Assembly: GCA_938743325.2 (NCBI GenBank)
Contig: OW568887.1
Coordinates: forward strand, 124,001 to 188,000
Direction of reading: 5' to 3'
DNA from: Pycnococcus provasolii
Lineage: Eukaryota > Chlorophyta > Pseudoscourfieldiophyceae > Pseudoscourfieldiales > Pycnococcaceae
DNA: 64,000 bases
Below the pieces are notes generated by a model. It ran no database searches. It was not told the origin of the DNA and was given only the letters and a program-made list of their open reading frames with translations. A program made the translations under genes and the position numbers. Positions 52,541 to 62,012 of this stretch are shown one piece after another. Every line of letters begins with the position of its first letter. Position 1 is the first letter of the stretch.

Positions 52541-53749
52541 ATGATGGCGATGATGATGATGCTTCTTGCGATATGCAGCCTCGCTAGTGCCACAATCCTT
52601 CTTAGTAGCAATGATGCCGCTGTCGTCGTCGTTCGTGCTCAGGAAGAGGAGGAGGAGAAGAAGATGATACCCGTGACAGTGGAGCTGTTCGGACGCGCGG
52701 AATCTGACGTCACGTTCGCGAAGTATCTCAGTTTAGCAAAAGCGTTCAATCAATTTGCGCACCTCCGCGCACTCACGCCGCTCGATCAGCAAAATATCGT
52801 GCGCATGAACCGAGATACATTGTACAGCCCGTCAATTATCGATTTCGCGAAGTGCACGCCGTCGGGTGTCACACTCATCTTTCCGCCTGCGGACGTGATT
52901 GGCGATCGATTCGTCAGCGCCATGATCGTTTCTCAAGATCACGATATCATTGCAACCAAGTATCCCGACGATGACAACGGCGAGGGAATTGAGATCACGC
53001 CGAGCGACGTCGGGACAGACAAGGCATTCATCGGTCTACGCGTCTTCACAGATGGAAGCGAGGAAGATCTTGTGAAAGCACATGCTGTTCAAGACGCCTT
53101 CCGCATCGTTCCAAGCAATGGTGCTGAAGGAGACCAAGAGACGTGCAAAATGTCCAAAGAGGAGTACATGGCGGAAGTAGCGATGTGGGACAAGGATTCT
53201 CTCGCGACCGTGCGTGATCTCATCAAGGAGCTTCAGAAGCATAGCAACGCGACGAGTGGAGAGATGTTCGGTTCGAACCGCGACGAGATGAACTATTTAT
53301 ACTACCTCTTTGGTACTGCGACGGGATGGGGTGGTCAGCCTCCTGAGGATGCGGTTTACATCTACGGACCAGGAGGATACGGCCCATCGACTGACATCGA
53401 CACGAGTGGCGATGTCGCGTACCAGATCACAATCCCCACCAACGACTTACCGCTCAAGCGCAATCCCGCGACGGGCGAATTCATCGGCTTTTGGAGCATC
53501 ACTGTCTACGACAAGGACGGATTCATGGAGCCCAATGCTCTAGAAGTGAACAGCATCAACAGTGCCACGGCAAAGTACGACGGAGATCAGGTGACCATCA
53601 CGCTTGCACCGGAAGCGACATGCGTCGCATCGCCGAAGAACTGCATTCCAATCACACCGTCATGGAACTTTATCGTGCGAATGTACGTCCCCGAGCGTTC
53701 GCTCATCGACGGTTCGTACGAGGCGCCAAAGCTGCAGAAGATGGAGTAG
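52541..53749 (+). CDS. secreted DUF1254/DUF1214 protein, bacterial-type
   Basis: This predicts 402 residues. It opens with a signal peptide (MMAMMMMLLAICSLASATILL). A DUF1254-like domain follows with NQFAHLRALTPLDQQNIVRMN and RDTLYSPSIIDF, the highly conserved 'NRDTLYS' element. The C-terminal DUF1214 beta-domain shows VAYQITIPTNDLPLKRNP, FWSITVYDKDGFM and the closing WNFIVRMYVPERSLIDGSY. These two domains occur together mostly in bacterial periplasmic proteins of unknown function. Their presence in one intron-free, secreted algal gene suggests acquisition from bacteria. It is co-directional with the hydrolase downstream, but nothing shows joint regulation. Confidence 0.85.
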   Translation: MMAMMMMLLAICSLASATILLSSNDAAVVVVRAQEEEEEKKMIPVTVELFGRAESDVTFAKYLSLAKAFNQFAHLRALTPLDQQNIVRMNRDTLYSPSIIDFAKCTPSGVTLIFPPADVIGDRFVSAMIVSQDHDIIATKYPDDDNGEGIEITPSDVGTDKAFIGLRVFTDGSEEDLVKAHAVQDAFRIVPSNGAEGDQETCKMSKEEYMAEVAMWDKDSLATVRDLIKELQKHSNATSGEMFGSNRDEMNYLYYLFGTATGWGGQPPEDAVYIYGPGGYGPSTDIDTSGDVAYQITIPTNDLPLKRNPATGEFIGFWSITVYDKDGFMEPNALEVNSINSATAKYDGDQVTITLAPEATCVASPKNCIPITPSWNFIVRMYVPERSLIDGSYEAPKLQKME

Positions 53750-54106
53750 CACTTGCTGCTCACTCACTCAAGGGACGACTGGCAGGCTGACAGCCATGGG
53801 AGGAGCGAGGAAGTTGCGTGCGGAGCGGAAATCAGGAAAAATGGAACTTTTTTAGATTTTGACAAAATCTGTTTTTTGATTTTTTTGATATTTTTTTTCT
53901 CCCCCCTCCTTTTCTCTCTCTCTCGGATGTGCCAAAAACAACCACGAATTGTCGTCGGGGAGGTGATGACGCCGCACGTCAACAAAATGTCGCCAACATG
54001 ACGCCTCCTGAGCACTTCCTGAGCAGGAGGAGGAGGGACCGAGGGAGGCTCATCATAAGAAGACGTCCTCACCAGTCTCATAAGAAGTAGAAGATTACAT
54101 ACAGCA
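53750..54106. other. intergenic spacer
   Basis: A 357-bp spacer between two co-directional genes. It has a T-rich run (about 53868-53905) that may serve 3'-end formation of the DUF1254 gene. No other element is recognised. Confidence 0.4.
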
Positions 54107-55492
54107 ATGGCGCTCCTTCTTCTTCGTCGTCTTCTTCTTCTGGCGACGACGACGTCGTTGTGTGTTGTTGTTGTTGTCGCCAATGATAAGTACGACGATG
54201 CTCCCACACCCTCCTCAGACGCGACGCATGACGATGCGCGTGCGCTTCTCCTCGGCGGAAGCAGCAGTCACGTGACGTCAGTATCGGAAGTATCATCAGC
54301 CACGACGACATCTACCGTGAATGCTGTTGTCATCGATGACGACGAAGAAGACGATGAAGCTGTTGGTGGTTTCATTACCGCCACTCTTCCGAGAACGCCG
54401 CCTATGCAAACGTGGCTCGTCAATCGTGCGGTGAGCGGTGCCGTCGACCTGATTGACGCCATCGCACCGCTACCTTTCGTCAATCAGTCAACTGCCGACA
54501 CGCACATGCTCGACGAATCCGTCCGTGAAGCTCTGAAAACATGCTGCGAACGGCCACGCTCCGTGCAATTCATCGGACACCAAAGAGCTACCACCACACG
54601 CCTCGAAGATGCCGCGGCGGCGGACATGCCACTGCTCGGTGCGGATATCATCCTGTACGAACCAGTCGGCGGGCTCGCCAACGCGATTGGCGCGGTCGTC
54701 TTCATGCACGGGTACCAGCAAAGGGCGACAGACTACCTCGCGTACGTACCAGATCTGGGCAACAGAAATATCGCCGCTGCGCTGTTGACGTATGGCGAAT
54801 CATCCGTTGGCGATGCGACCGTCGATGGGTGGGCGCAGGCGATCTCTCACGCCGCGACTTGGCTGTCCGCGGAAATGAACAGCATTAGCAATAATGCCAC
54901 GCAATTACGCCGTGTCGTGGTCGCTGGACACAGCGATGGAGGTCGCGCGGCACTCGTCGCAGCAGCCAAGGCAAGCGCTTCCGTTGACGACGACGATGTG
55001 GTCGCGGGAGTGGCTGCACTCGCCCCGCATGTCGCGCATCAGGTGTTAGCTCGCCCAGACGGACGAAGGATGGTGACGCTCTTTCCGGACAGGAACACTC
55101 TGCGCCGTGTGCGAGCTCCCACGCTTTTCCTTCAAGGCACGGACGACTGCTTCACACCCGAGCGATGGGGTGCAACGCAGGCTTTCCAGCACATTGGCGC
55201 GTCACGCAAGCAAATGGCGAGAATTCCTGGTGGCACACATCAGTTTACTTCACACGGGCGTCGTTTACGCATCCTGCAGGTGCTCGAGGACACGGTCTGT
55301 GGCTTAGGCCCCATCTCAGCTCCTCCGGTAGTGCCATACGCCATTGGCGACTCGCTGAGTGGAGTTGAGGCGGCAGCAAGGTCACGTCGTCGTCTGTCTC
55401 CTCGCGAACAAGAGCAACGTGCTGCCAAACATATGGCAGAGTTTGTTGAGGACGTGCTCACCACGAGCGGAAATGGCGACGCTGTACGTTAA
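54107..55492 (+). CDS. secreted alpha/beta hydrolase, chlorophyllase/dienelactone-hydrolase-like
   Basis: This predicts 461 residues. A signal peptide (MALLLLRRLLLLATTTSLCVVVVV) is followed by an acidic Ser/Asp-rich spacer to about residue 95. The catalytic domain shows VVFMHGYQQRATDY as the oxyanion strand, nucleophile elbow AGHSDGGRAA (Ser near residue 275), acid strand LFLQGTDDCFTPE (Asp near 345-346) and catalytic histidine in GGTHQF (near 375). The G-x-S-D-G-G elbow and the HGYQ oxyanion loop recall chlorophyllase-like and lipase-like esterases. The substrate cannot be fixed. The C-terminal 70 residues are basic with ARSRRRLSPREQEQRAA. It converges with the Clp gene (73 bp apart). Confidence 0.8.
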   Translation: MALLLLRRLLLLATTTSLCVVVVVANDKYDDAPTPSSDATHDDARALLLGGSSSHVTSVSEVSSATTTSTVNAVVIDDDEEDDEAVGGFITATLPRTPPMQTWLVNRAVSGAVDLIDAIAPLPFVNQSTADTHMLDESVREALKTCCERPRSVQFIGHQRATTTRLEDAAAADMPLLGADIILYEPVGGLANAIGAVVFMHGYQQRATDYLAYVPDLGNRNIAAALLTYGESSVGDATVDGWAQAISHAATWLSAEMNSISNNATQLRRVVVAGHSDGGRAALVAAAKASASVDDDDVVAGVAALAPHVAHQVLARPDGRRMVTLFPDRNTLRRVRAPTLFLQGTDDCFTPERWGATQAFQHIGASRKQMARIPGGTHQFTSHGRRLRILQVLEDTVCGLGPISAPPVVPYAIGDSLSGVEAAARSRRRLSPREQEQRAAKHMAEFVEDVLTTSGNGDAVR

Positions 55493-55565
55493 AAGAAAAA
55501 AACAAGTAAACAAACCCATCATCATCATCATCATCAGTTGTGTTGTCAAATCAGTTAGATTTTTA

Positions 55566-58421
55566 TTACATGGCAGGCTGTGTCCTTTGCGCCTGCCGCT
55601 CGCGAAATCGTGCACCGGGCTCCTCATCGGAAGACGGCGCATCACCACCATTGGCTGCTTCGACACCGACGCCCTCAATGCCGCCAAGGCCACCTTCCAC
55701 GTCGACTTCCACCGTCTTCGTTTTGCCGTCGGAGCCACGCGTCAGCGCCACCGTCACTGCACGTGACGATGCTCGCGTCGCGTCCACCGTCACCTGCGAG
55801 CCGCCGTTGCCGCCGCCCGCCTCACCACCAAATTCCCCATCCACCTGCGAATCGACGAAGCCGTCGAGCACCGCGACGGCTAATGCATCCTCCAGAAGTC
55901 TGCTAACCGCACGTCGCACAGGCCTTGCACCGAACGGACTCGCCTTTGCCAAGCTACCGAGAACCTCGTAGAATCCATCGGACACGTCGACCTTCAGGCC
56001 GAGGTCGTCCGCACAGCCTCTCGCGACACCCGAGGTCACGAGACGCGACACCGCTCGAAGGTCATCATCCGTGAGAGCGTCGAAGTTCACGATTTCGTCG
56101 AAGCGGTTCAAAAACTCGGGGCGGAAGCGCTCCACAAGTGCTCCTCGTAGTGCAGACTCCGCCGCCGCGCGTCGGTCGGCATCCGAGGCGCCGTCGCCGT
56201 TCCGCGAAAGCGCTTCTTGCACCTCCCGGCTGCCGCAGTTGCTCGTCAGCACGATAACGACGTTCGTGAAGTCAACAAGTCGTCCCTTACCGTCCGTGAC
56301 GCGACCGTCGTCGAGAATGGCGAGAAGAATGTTCAGCACATCTGGATGAGCCTTTTCCACCTCATCGAGCAGCACAAGCGAGTGAGGCGATCGGCGCACG
56401 TTCTCCGTCAGCTGGCCACCCTCCTCGTAGCCTATGTACCCGGGTGGCGACCCAATCAGCCTGCTGACTGTGTGAGGCTCCATGTACTCGCTCATGTCAA
56501 TGCGAATCATCGTCTCCGCAGCCTTGGCGGTTCTCGAATTTCCTAGACTCTTCTTGTCGCTGCTTTTGTCGCCGCCGCTGCCGCCGCCGTACACCACATT
56601 GCTCACGGTTTTAGCCAGCTCGGTCTTTCCCACGCCCGTGGGACCCGCAAAGAGGAACGACGCCACGGGCCGCGTGCGCTTTCCTTGAATGCCGGCGAAG
56701 CGTCTTCGCACGGCACGGCTCACAGCCTCCACCGCGGCATTTTGCCCCACGATGCTTTCGTGGAGCACCGACTCGAGCTGCAGCAGGCGCTCACGCTGGC
56801 TCAAGTCGAGCCGTTCGATGGGGATTCCCGTCCACTCGCTCAGCACGTTGGCGATCACCTCTTCGTCCACCACAAGGTTGTCGCCTGAAGCGCTTTTTGA
56901 GTTCTTCGACACGTCCTCCACACCGTCTTTCATCAGGCAGACTTCCCCGCACAGCTCGCCGCAGCTTGCCATGGCACCAGCCTCGTCCATGAGGTCAATC
57001 GCCTTGTCGGGCAAACGTCGGTCGGGCAGGTACCGCTGGCTGAGGCTCACTGCCGCCTGTATCGCACCGGGCGTGTAGCTGACGGCGTGAAATTCCTCGT
57101 AGCGCGGCGTGAGCGCGTCGAGAATGTCGCGGCAAGACTGCTCGTCCGGCTCGTCGACGTAAACGGGCTGAAATCGTCGCTCGAGCGCCGCATCTTTCTC
57201 GATGTGCTTGCGGTACTCGTCGATCGTCGTCGCGCCAATGCAGCACAGCTCTCCTCGCGCGAGTGAAGGCTTGAGCAGATTTCCCATGTCCATGCCGCCA
57301 CCTTCTTCGCCGGCGGATCCCGCGCCCATCAGCAGGTGCAGCTCGTCGATGAACAGGATGACGTCCTCTCGATTGGAAACCTCGTCGAGAAGCTTCTTGA
57401 TGCGATCCTCGAAGTCGCCGCGGTACCTCGTGTCCGCTACGAGCGACCCTATATTCAGCGAGTACACGTTCTTGCCAATCAGCCTCTTGGGCAGGTCAGG
57501 TGCCGCTCGCTCGATGGTGAGCGCGAGCGCCTCGGCGATCGCCGTCTTTCCCACACCCGGCTCTCCGACGAGGCATGGGTTATTTTTCCGGCGTCGAAGC
57601 AGGATGCGCATGACGCGCCGAAGTTCCGCGGCACGTCCAAACACGGGGTCGAGGCGTTCTTCGCGAGCCATCAGCGAGAGGTTGGTTGACATTTCGTCAA
57701 GCACGCTCTTCTTTTTCCTGTTGAGCATGCCGAGTCCGCCTTGCTTTCCCTCCGTTCCCTTGGCGAGCGCGAGGTCTCCCTTGGCTGCGCGCACGTCAGC
57801 GAGCACCGCGTCGAGGTCGTTGCCGTCGCACGTCTCGCGCATGAGCGCGACGGCGTCGTTGTTTCCATCCTCGAGCATGGCGAGAACGATGATGCGCGGC
57901 GTGACTCGTCCTTTCTCGACGTTGTCGTCTTTGGCCATGCCACCTGCGAGTTTCAGGAGACGGTCGGCATCTTCGTCGAACGGCAGGAACGTCGACGACG
58001 CCGTTTGCTTTTGCTGGAACATCTGAGCGAGCGGGTTGTTGTTTTGTGCTTTCGCGCTTGTGGAGTTTCCGTTAGAGGCTGCGTCCGCGCTGAGCAGGTT
58101 GTCCGCGTTCACGCCGCGTCGCTTGAGTGCGACGGCGCACCCGTTGTGTTCCAGTGAAGTGACTCCTAGCAGGATATGCCTCGGCGAAACTTTCTGACAT
58201 CCCAGGGCTTGCGCCTCTTCGTTCGCCGCACGCACGGCACGCAGCGCCTGGTCGTTGAATTGCTCAAATAACGCGCAAGTTTTGATTCCCCGCACATTAT
58301 TATTATTCAATCGAGCACCATTACCACCACGACGAGCACCACGACCATAATGATGAACCACCAGGGATGATGAACCCCCTCTGTGAAAGGCACGGGCTGT
58401 TAGGCAAGAGGTTGACGCCAT
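55566..58421 (-). CDS. plastid Hsp100 chaperone, ClpC/ClpD type
   Basis: This predicts 951 residues from the ATG at 58421; a further upstream in-frame ATG at 58640 is possible but adds hydrophobic, unlikely sequence. The leader (MASTSCLTARAFHRGG) looks like a transit peptide. A Clp N-domain (FEQFNDQALRAVRAANEEA, ILLGV) is followed by AAA-1 with Walker A GEPGVGKTAIAEA near residue 287 and Walker B ILFIDELHLLMGAG. AAA-2 has Walker A GPTGVGKTELAK near 594 and Walker B LVLLDEVEKAHPD. The linker between them is short, lacking both the ClpB middle domain and, as far as I can see, the UVR motif of ClpC, which points to a ClpD-like member. Such proteins unfold substrates in the stroma, usually for the ClpP protease. 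The tail is an unusual Gly-rich extension. Confidence 0.9.
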   Translation of the reverse strand: MASTSCLTARAFHRGGSSSLVVHHYGRGARRGGNGARLNNNNVRGIKTCALFEQFNDQALRAVRAANEEAQALGCQKVSPRHILLGVTSLEHNGCAVALKRRGVNADNLLSADAASNGNSTSAKAQNNNPLAQMFQQKQTASSTFLPFDEDADRLLKLAGGMAKDDNVEKGRVTPRIIVLAMLEDGNNDAVALMRETCDGNDLDAVLADVRAAKGDLALAKGTEGKQGGLGMLNRKKKSVLDEMSTNLSLMAREERLDPVFGRAAELRRVMRILLRRRKNNPCLVGEPGVGKTAIAEALALTIERAAPDLPKRLIGKNVYSLNIGSLVADTRYRGDFEDRIKKLLDEVSNREDVILFIDELHLLMGAGSAGEEGGGMDMGNLLKPSLARGELCCIGATTIDEYRKHIEKDAALERRFQPVYVDEPDEQSCRDILDALTPRYEEFHAVSYTPGAIQAAVSLSQRYLPDRRLPDKAIDLMDEAGAMASCGELCGEVCLMKDGVEDVSKNSKSASGDNLVVDEEVIANVLSEWTGIPIERLDLSQRERLLQLESVLHESIVGQNAAVEAVSRAVRRRFAGIQGKRTRPVASFLFAGPTGVGKTELAKTVSNVVYGGGSGGDKSSDKKSLGNSRTAKAAETMIRIDMSEYMEPHTVSRLIGSPPGYIGYEEGGQLTENVRRSPHSLVLLDEVEKAHPDVLNILLAILDDGRVTDGKGRLVDFTNVVIVLTSNCGSREVQEALSRNGDGASDADRRAAAESALRGALVERFRPEFLNRFDEIVNFDALTDDDLRAVSRLVTSGVARGCADDLGLKVDVSDGFYEVLGSLAKASPFGARPVRRAVSRLLEDALAVAVLDGFVDSQVDGEFGGEAGGGNGGSQVTVDATRASSRAVTVALTRGSDGKTKTVEVDVEGGLGGIEGVGVEAANGGDAPSSDEEPGARFRERQAQRTQPAM

Positions 58422-58715
58422 GGCGAGAATGGACACGCGTTTTGATTGAGCGAGGAGGATTGGGATCAGGATCCCGATCAAAATGAGGGCAGATATGAGT
58501 GGCTCTCCCGAGCCCCCCGGGGGGCCCGGGCCTCCTCCGGGGGGGACCCTGTTTTCGGCGTTGGGGATACCTTGTAGCACGGCCATTGGTCGAGGGGGAC
58601 CCGGCATTTCATGAAGTAATAAAAACAGGAATGGCGTCATCGGCCGGCGCAAAGCCACACCCTCTCTCTCTGTGTGTTGTCAGTGTCACGAATAGACTAT
58701 TTAAACTGTTGAATA

Positions 58716-59629
58716 TGTGACAGTAGTTCTTCTCGAGGACAACGTAGGCGCGGTGACGAGAGAGATGGTGAAGGAAAAGTATGGAGTCGTTACAAGGGAG
58801 AGAATAGGTCGAGCCCAATTCTATAACGGGGCGTCCCGTTATAGGGGTTTATCACGTGATCGGTCACGTGATCAACCAACGGCTCTCTTACAATAGTAAC
58901 CAAACAATAAAGTATCCCTAAATAATAACCTCAACAATACATATATACGTTGTCTAGTTCGGGGTTAGTCTCACACACCACCCCAAGGTATAAATGTATG
59001 GCTGAAATTTTGAATAACTGAGTAATGATTTATGAGTGAAAAGAAAAACCTGTAGTGCAGGGGAAAAGAAAACCCATAAACCTCAAAATGATATCACAGT
59101 CCGTCGTGAAATCTTGGTTGGAAAGCTTGATCAGAGCTTGAGAAATCGGCAGAATTTATGCCAAAGAAAAATGCATGCATGTCAATATAAAAAACCTCAG
59201 GCGCATATTGTCGCCGTCACGGGTTGACTGGCCAGTATTAGAAAATGAAATCGATATCATCTACAGGTGCCCCGTTATGCTTTCGTACTCTTCGTACTCT
59301 TCGGTGTTACTTTCGTCGTCCGCCATAGTTGTCTGGTGGCGCGCGCTATTCAACTACTTTACTTGCAAGTGTGACAGTAGTTCTTCTCGAGGACAACGTA
59401 GGCGCGGTGACGAGAGAGATGGTGAAGGAAAAGTATGGAGTCGTTACAAGGGAGAGAATAGGTCGAGCCCAATTCTATAACGGGGCGTCCCGTTATAGGG
59501 GTTTATCACGTGATCGGTCACGTGATCAACCAACGGCTCTCTTACAATAGTAACCAAACAATAAAGTATCCCTAAATAATAACCTCAACAATACATATAT
59601 ACGTTGTCTAGTTCGGGGTTAGTCTCACA
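58716..59629. mobile_element. miniature LTR element (TRIM-like), 914 bp, looks whole
   Basis: Two 260-bp direct repeats at 58716-58975 and 59370-59629 are identical base for base. Each begins TGTGA and ends TCACA, the inverted TG...CA termini of LTRs. The 394-bp interior has no meaningful coding frame. A 5-bp target duplication, GAATA, flanks the element at 58711-58715 and 59630-59634. These are the parts of a terminal-repeat retrotransposon in miniature, mobilised in trans by an autonomous relative. Identical LTRs imply a very recent insertion. Orientation and primer site were not assigned with confidence. Each LTR holds the palindromic phrase ATCACGTGATCGGTCACGTGAT. Confidence 0.88.
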
Positions 59630-59650
59630 GAATACTATTAGAAAAGTACA

Positions 59651-60321
59651 ATGCCATCGCGCTTCATGGACTCTCTACCGACGCCTCTTCTCCCACCAGT
59701 AGTGAAAGCAACGTTGTTGATGCGCCGAGAGGACATCACACCAAGTGCAAGTGGTTGGAAGTACGCAGAATACCGCATGTCCAAGAACCAAATGAAACAG
59801 AAGGTTGGTGCAAGCAAGATCATCTAGGGCTTATACACGACAGACCTGTGTACGTGTTGTGCAAAAACTATGACTCGACTTGGAACATCGCGTGACGACT
59901 TTCTCGTTCGCTCGCATGTACAGCTTCCGAAAAATATGATGCAGAAAAATGGACAGCATTCCTGAGACGTCGAGCACAGCGCGCCAACAAGCGCACGAAC
60001 GAGGCCTTGAAGGCCAAGTTCAACAGGGAGTTCAAGATCTACAAGAACTTCGCGCAGCGCCTCACGAGCTTGCGCTCAGGCGACAGTCCGATGCATCCCA
60101 AAACCAAAGAAAGGGGCCCGCAAACCAAAGGGGCCCGCAAACCAAACAAAGGGCCCCCCCAAACCAAAGGCCCCCCAAACCAAAACCTCAAACCCCGAAA
60201 CCCAACCCCCATTCACACACACACGATTGTTAATTTCTCGCTCCGGAACCAGCAGGCCCCCCGGAGGCAAAGCAGGCCCACAAAGCAGGCCCCCCGAGCT
60301 GTCATTTCTCCCTCCCAATAA
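59651..60321 (+). CDS. possible small two-exon gene beside the LTR element
   Basis: Exon 1 (59651-59807) starts MPSRFMDSLPTPLLPPVV and runs to QMKQKV. A GTGCAA donor at 59808 and an ATGCAG acceptor ending at 59944 give a 137-bp intron in phase 1. The join continues as EKWTAFLRRRAQRANKRTNE and FKIYKNFAQRL, a basic helix-rich stretch. The frame then enters a C-rich repeat (GGGCCCCAAACCAAA variants, about 60110-60200) and stops 3 bp before the kinase ATG, so the true C-terminus is doubtful. I do not recognise the family. The miniature LTR element sits only 21 bp upstream of the proposed ATG. Confidence 0.3.
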
Positions 60322-60323
60322 CC

Positions 60324-61949
60324 ATGAAGCTGTCCGATGCCCGCAGCTTAATTCACACGCTCTGCCATGCTCCTGGTTCCTCGTCTTCCTTCTCTTTCAT
60401 CGATCCTTCTTTGATACTTGTCGACGAGGGTTCGGAATTGGGGGACGGCTCCTTCTGTGCGACGTTTGCTTGTGTTATGGCACCTCAGGCTTCGGCGGCT
60501 TTACCTTCGTCAGATTTTGATGCGTCGTCATCCTCGGCATCAGCAGCAGCTTCTAAGATGATTCACGTGTGTGCGCGTGTTGTGAAAACGGATACGCCGC
60601 GTGAAGTGTTCGACGAATTCAAACAGAACGTTAATATACCCGGTGTATCCGTCGCTGTGTACGGAATCAGCTTCTTCAAGTCGAAAGTGCTCGCGGCACA
60701 AAACAAAGCGAAAGCGGCAGCGGCAGCAACAACAACAGCAAAGTCGAAATCTGCAAAGTCAGCCGCCGAAAGTCAAGAAGACGCGTCGTACCGCGTGTGC
60801 ATGCTCATGCAGCGATGCTACGGAGGGTGCCTCATGAACTACCTCGCGAACGTTCAGCTCAACCTGCCACAAACCATCAAACTCGCAGAACAGGTCGCGG
60901 ACCACCTGTGCGCTCTCAAGAAAAATCGAATCGTCTGGCGCGACCTCAAGGCGCAAAACATGCTCGTCGTCACGCCCACCACGAACACGACAAATAATAG
61001 CCAGACGACGCCCGCGCGCGTCTCCACGGCCCCGCGCGTCGTGCTGTCCGACTGGGGAACGAGCGTCGTCGTGCCAGCGGAGGGATCGAGACGCATGACA
61101 ATCAACCCCATCGGAACGCCGGGGTACCTTGCACCAGAAACAGGACGAGTCAACACGTACGACTACAGCGTTGACATGTTCGCGTGGCTCCTCTTCGCCG
61201 CCGCGCTGTGCGTGTCGCACGCCGAACGTGCGAACCTCGAGGACGCTGTCGCGTGCTTGCAGCTCGAGACGAAGTTCTCCAGCCCCGCGAAACTCGAGAA
61301 AAAACTCAAGGACACGCTGCACAAGTTCAGCGAGCACGTGATTGCAGACCTGAAGCCTCTCTGGGTGCTGCTCGTCGGGGAGAGACCTGCTGACGGAAAG
61401 AGTGCCGCCGCCGCCGCCGCATCCGCGTCCGCATCGACAGCGAATGCATGCCCGTGGGTAGATGCCGTGCATCGCTGGACGTGCGAGGAGGCGTGCGCTC
61501 GCCTGTCCGCATTGCGCGCAGCCACGTGCTTGGGCTCTGCAAGCACGGAAAAAGCTGTGCCTGTCTTGGGATCAAGCATCGGCGGGAACGTCAGTGCATC
61601 GGGACGATACTCGCGCATGGGCTTCAATCAGCTCACGCCGCTCCACACGCTGGAGGAGCGACGAGAGTCTGAAGAGCACGAACTAAAGGAGGCTGCCATG
61701 GAAATGCAGCAGCAGCAGCAGCAGCAGCCACCACCAGCTCAAAGACAACAACAACAACAACAACAACAAGCTCGCAAGCCTCTCGGAACCTTGAGCACAT
61801 CGTCGGTGCGCATGAACGCGAATGGTGCGAATCGGCAGCCGGCAAAAACTACGCACAAGAAAGTGCACAAGCCAGTGGATCCACCCGAGCGCCGAGTCAC
61901 GAGATCAATGGTCGGCCCGCATGCGGACCTGTACGGCCAGCTCATTTAA
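60324..61949 (+). CDS. divergent protein kinase with Gln-rich tail
   Basis: This predicts 541 residues. Kinase hallmarks are recognisable though altered: a glycine-rich loop LGDGSFCATF near residues 39-48, a likely ATP lysine in CARVVKTD, and the catalytic loop VWRDLKAQNM near 204 (WRD for the usual HRD). DWG replaces DFG near residue 242, and GTPGYLAPE closes the activation segment. An Ala/Lys/Thr-rich insertion (about residues 125-155) splits the N-lobe. After the kinase core the protein has a Gln-rich tract coded by CAG/CAA repeats and a basic tail. The catalytic Asp, Asn and metal Asp remain, so activity is plausible. The exact family is unresolved; the insertion pattern suggests a lineage-specific branch. 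Confidence 0.75.
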   Translation: MKLSDARSLIHTLCHAPGSSSSFSFIDPSLILVDEGSELGDGSFCATFACVMAPQASAALPSSDFDASSSSASAAASKMIHVCARVVKTDTPREVFDEFKQNVNIPGVSVAVYGISFFKSKVLAAQNKAKAAAAATTTAKSKSAKSAAESQEDASYRVCMLMQRCYGGCLMNYLANVQLNLPQTIKLAEQVADHLCALKKNRIVWRDLKAQNMLVVTPTTNTTNNSQTTPARVSTAPRVVLSDWGTSVVVPAEGSRRMTINPIGTPGYLAPETGRVNTYDYSVDMFAWLLFAAALCVSHAERANLEDAVACLQLETKFSSPAKLEKKLKDTLHKFSEHVIADLKPLWVLLVGERPADGKSAAAAAASASASTANACPWVDAVHRWTCEEACARLSALRAATCLGSASTEKAVPVLGSSIGGNVSASGRYSRMGFNQLTPLHTLEERRESEEHELKEAAMEMQQQQQQQPPPAQRQQQQQQQQARKPLGTLSTSSVRMNANGANRQPAKTTHKKVHKPVDPPERRVTRSMVGPHADLYGQLI

Positions 61950-62012
61950 CACCTACAGTTACTCTCTCTTTTTTGTGTATTGCTCATCTTCACTCATCAT
62001 TTACCCCCAAAA

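Noticed and set aside
54107-58421. Operon-like functional cluster of the 50-58 kb metabolic genes
   Set aside because: Genes differ in strand, targeting and function, and the genome is eukaryotic; adjacency carries little weight.
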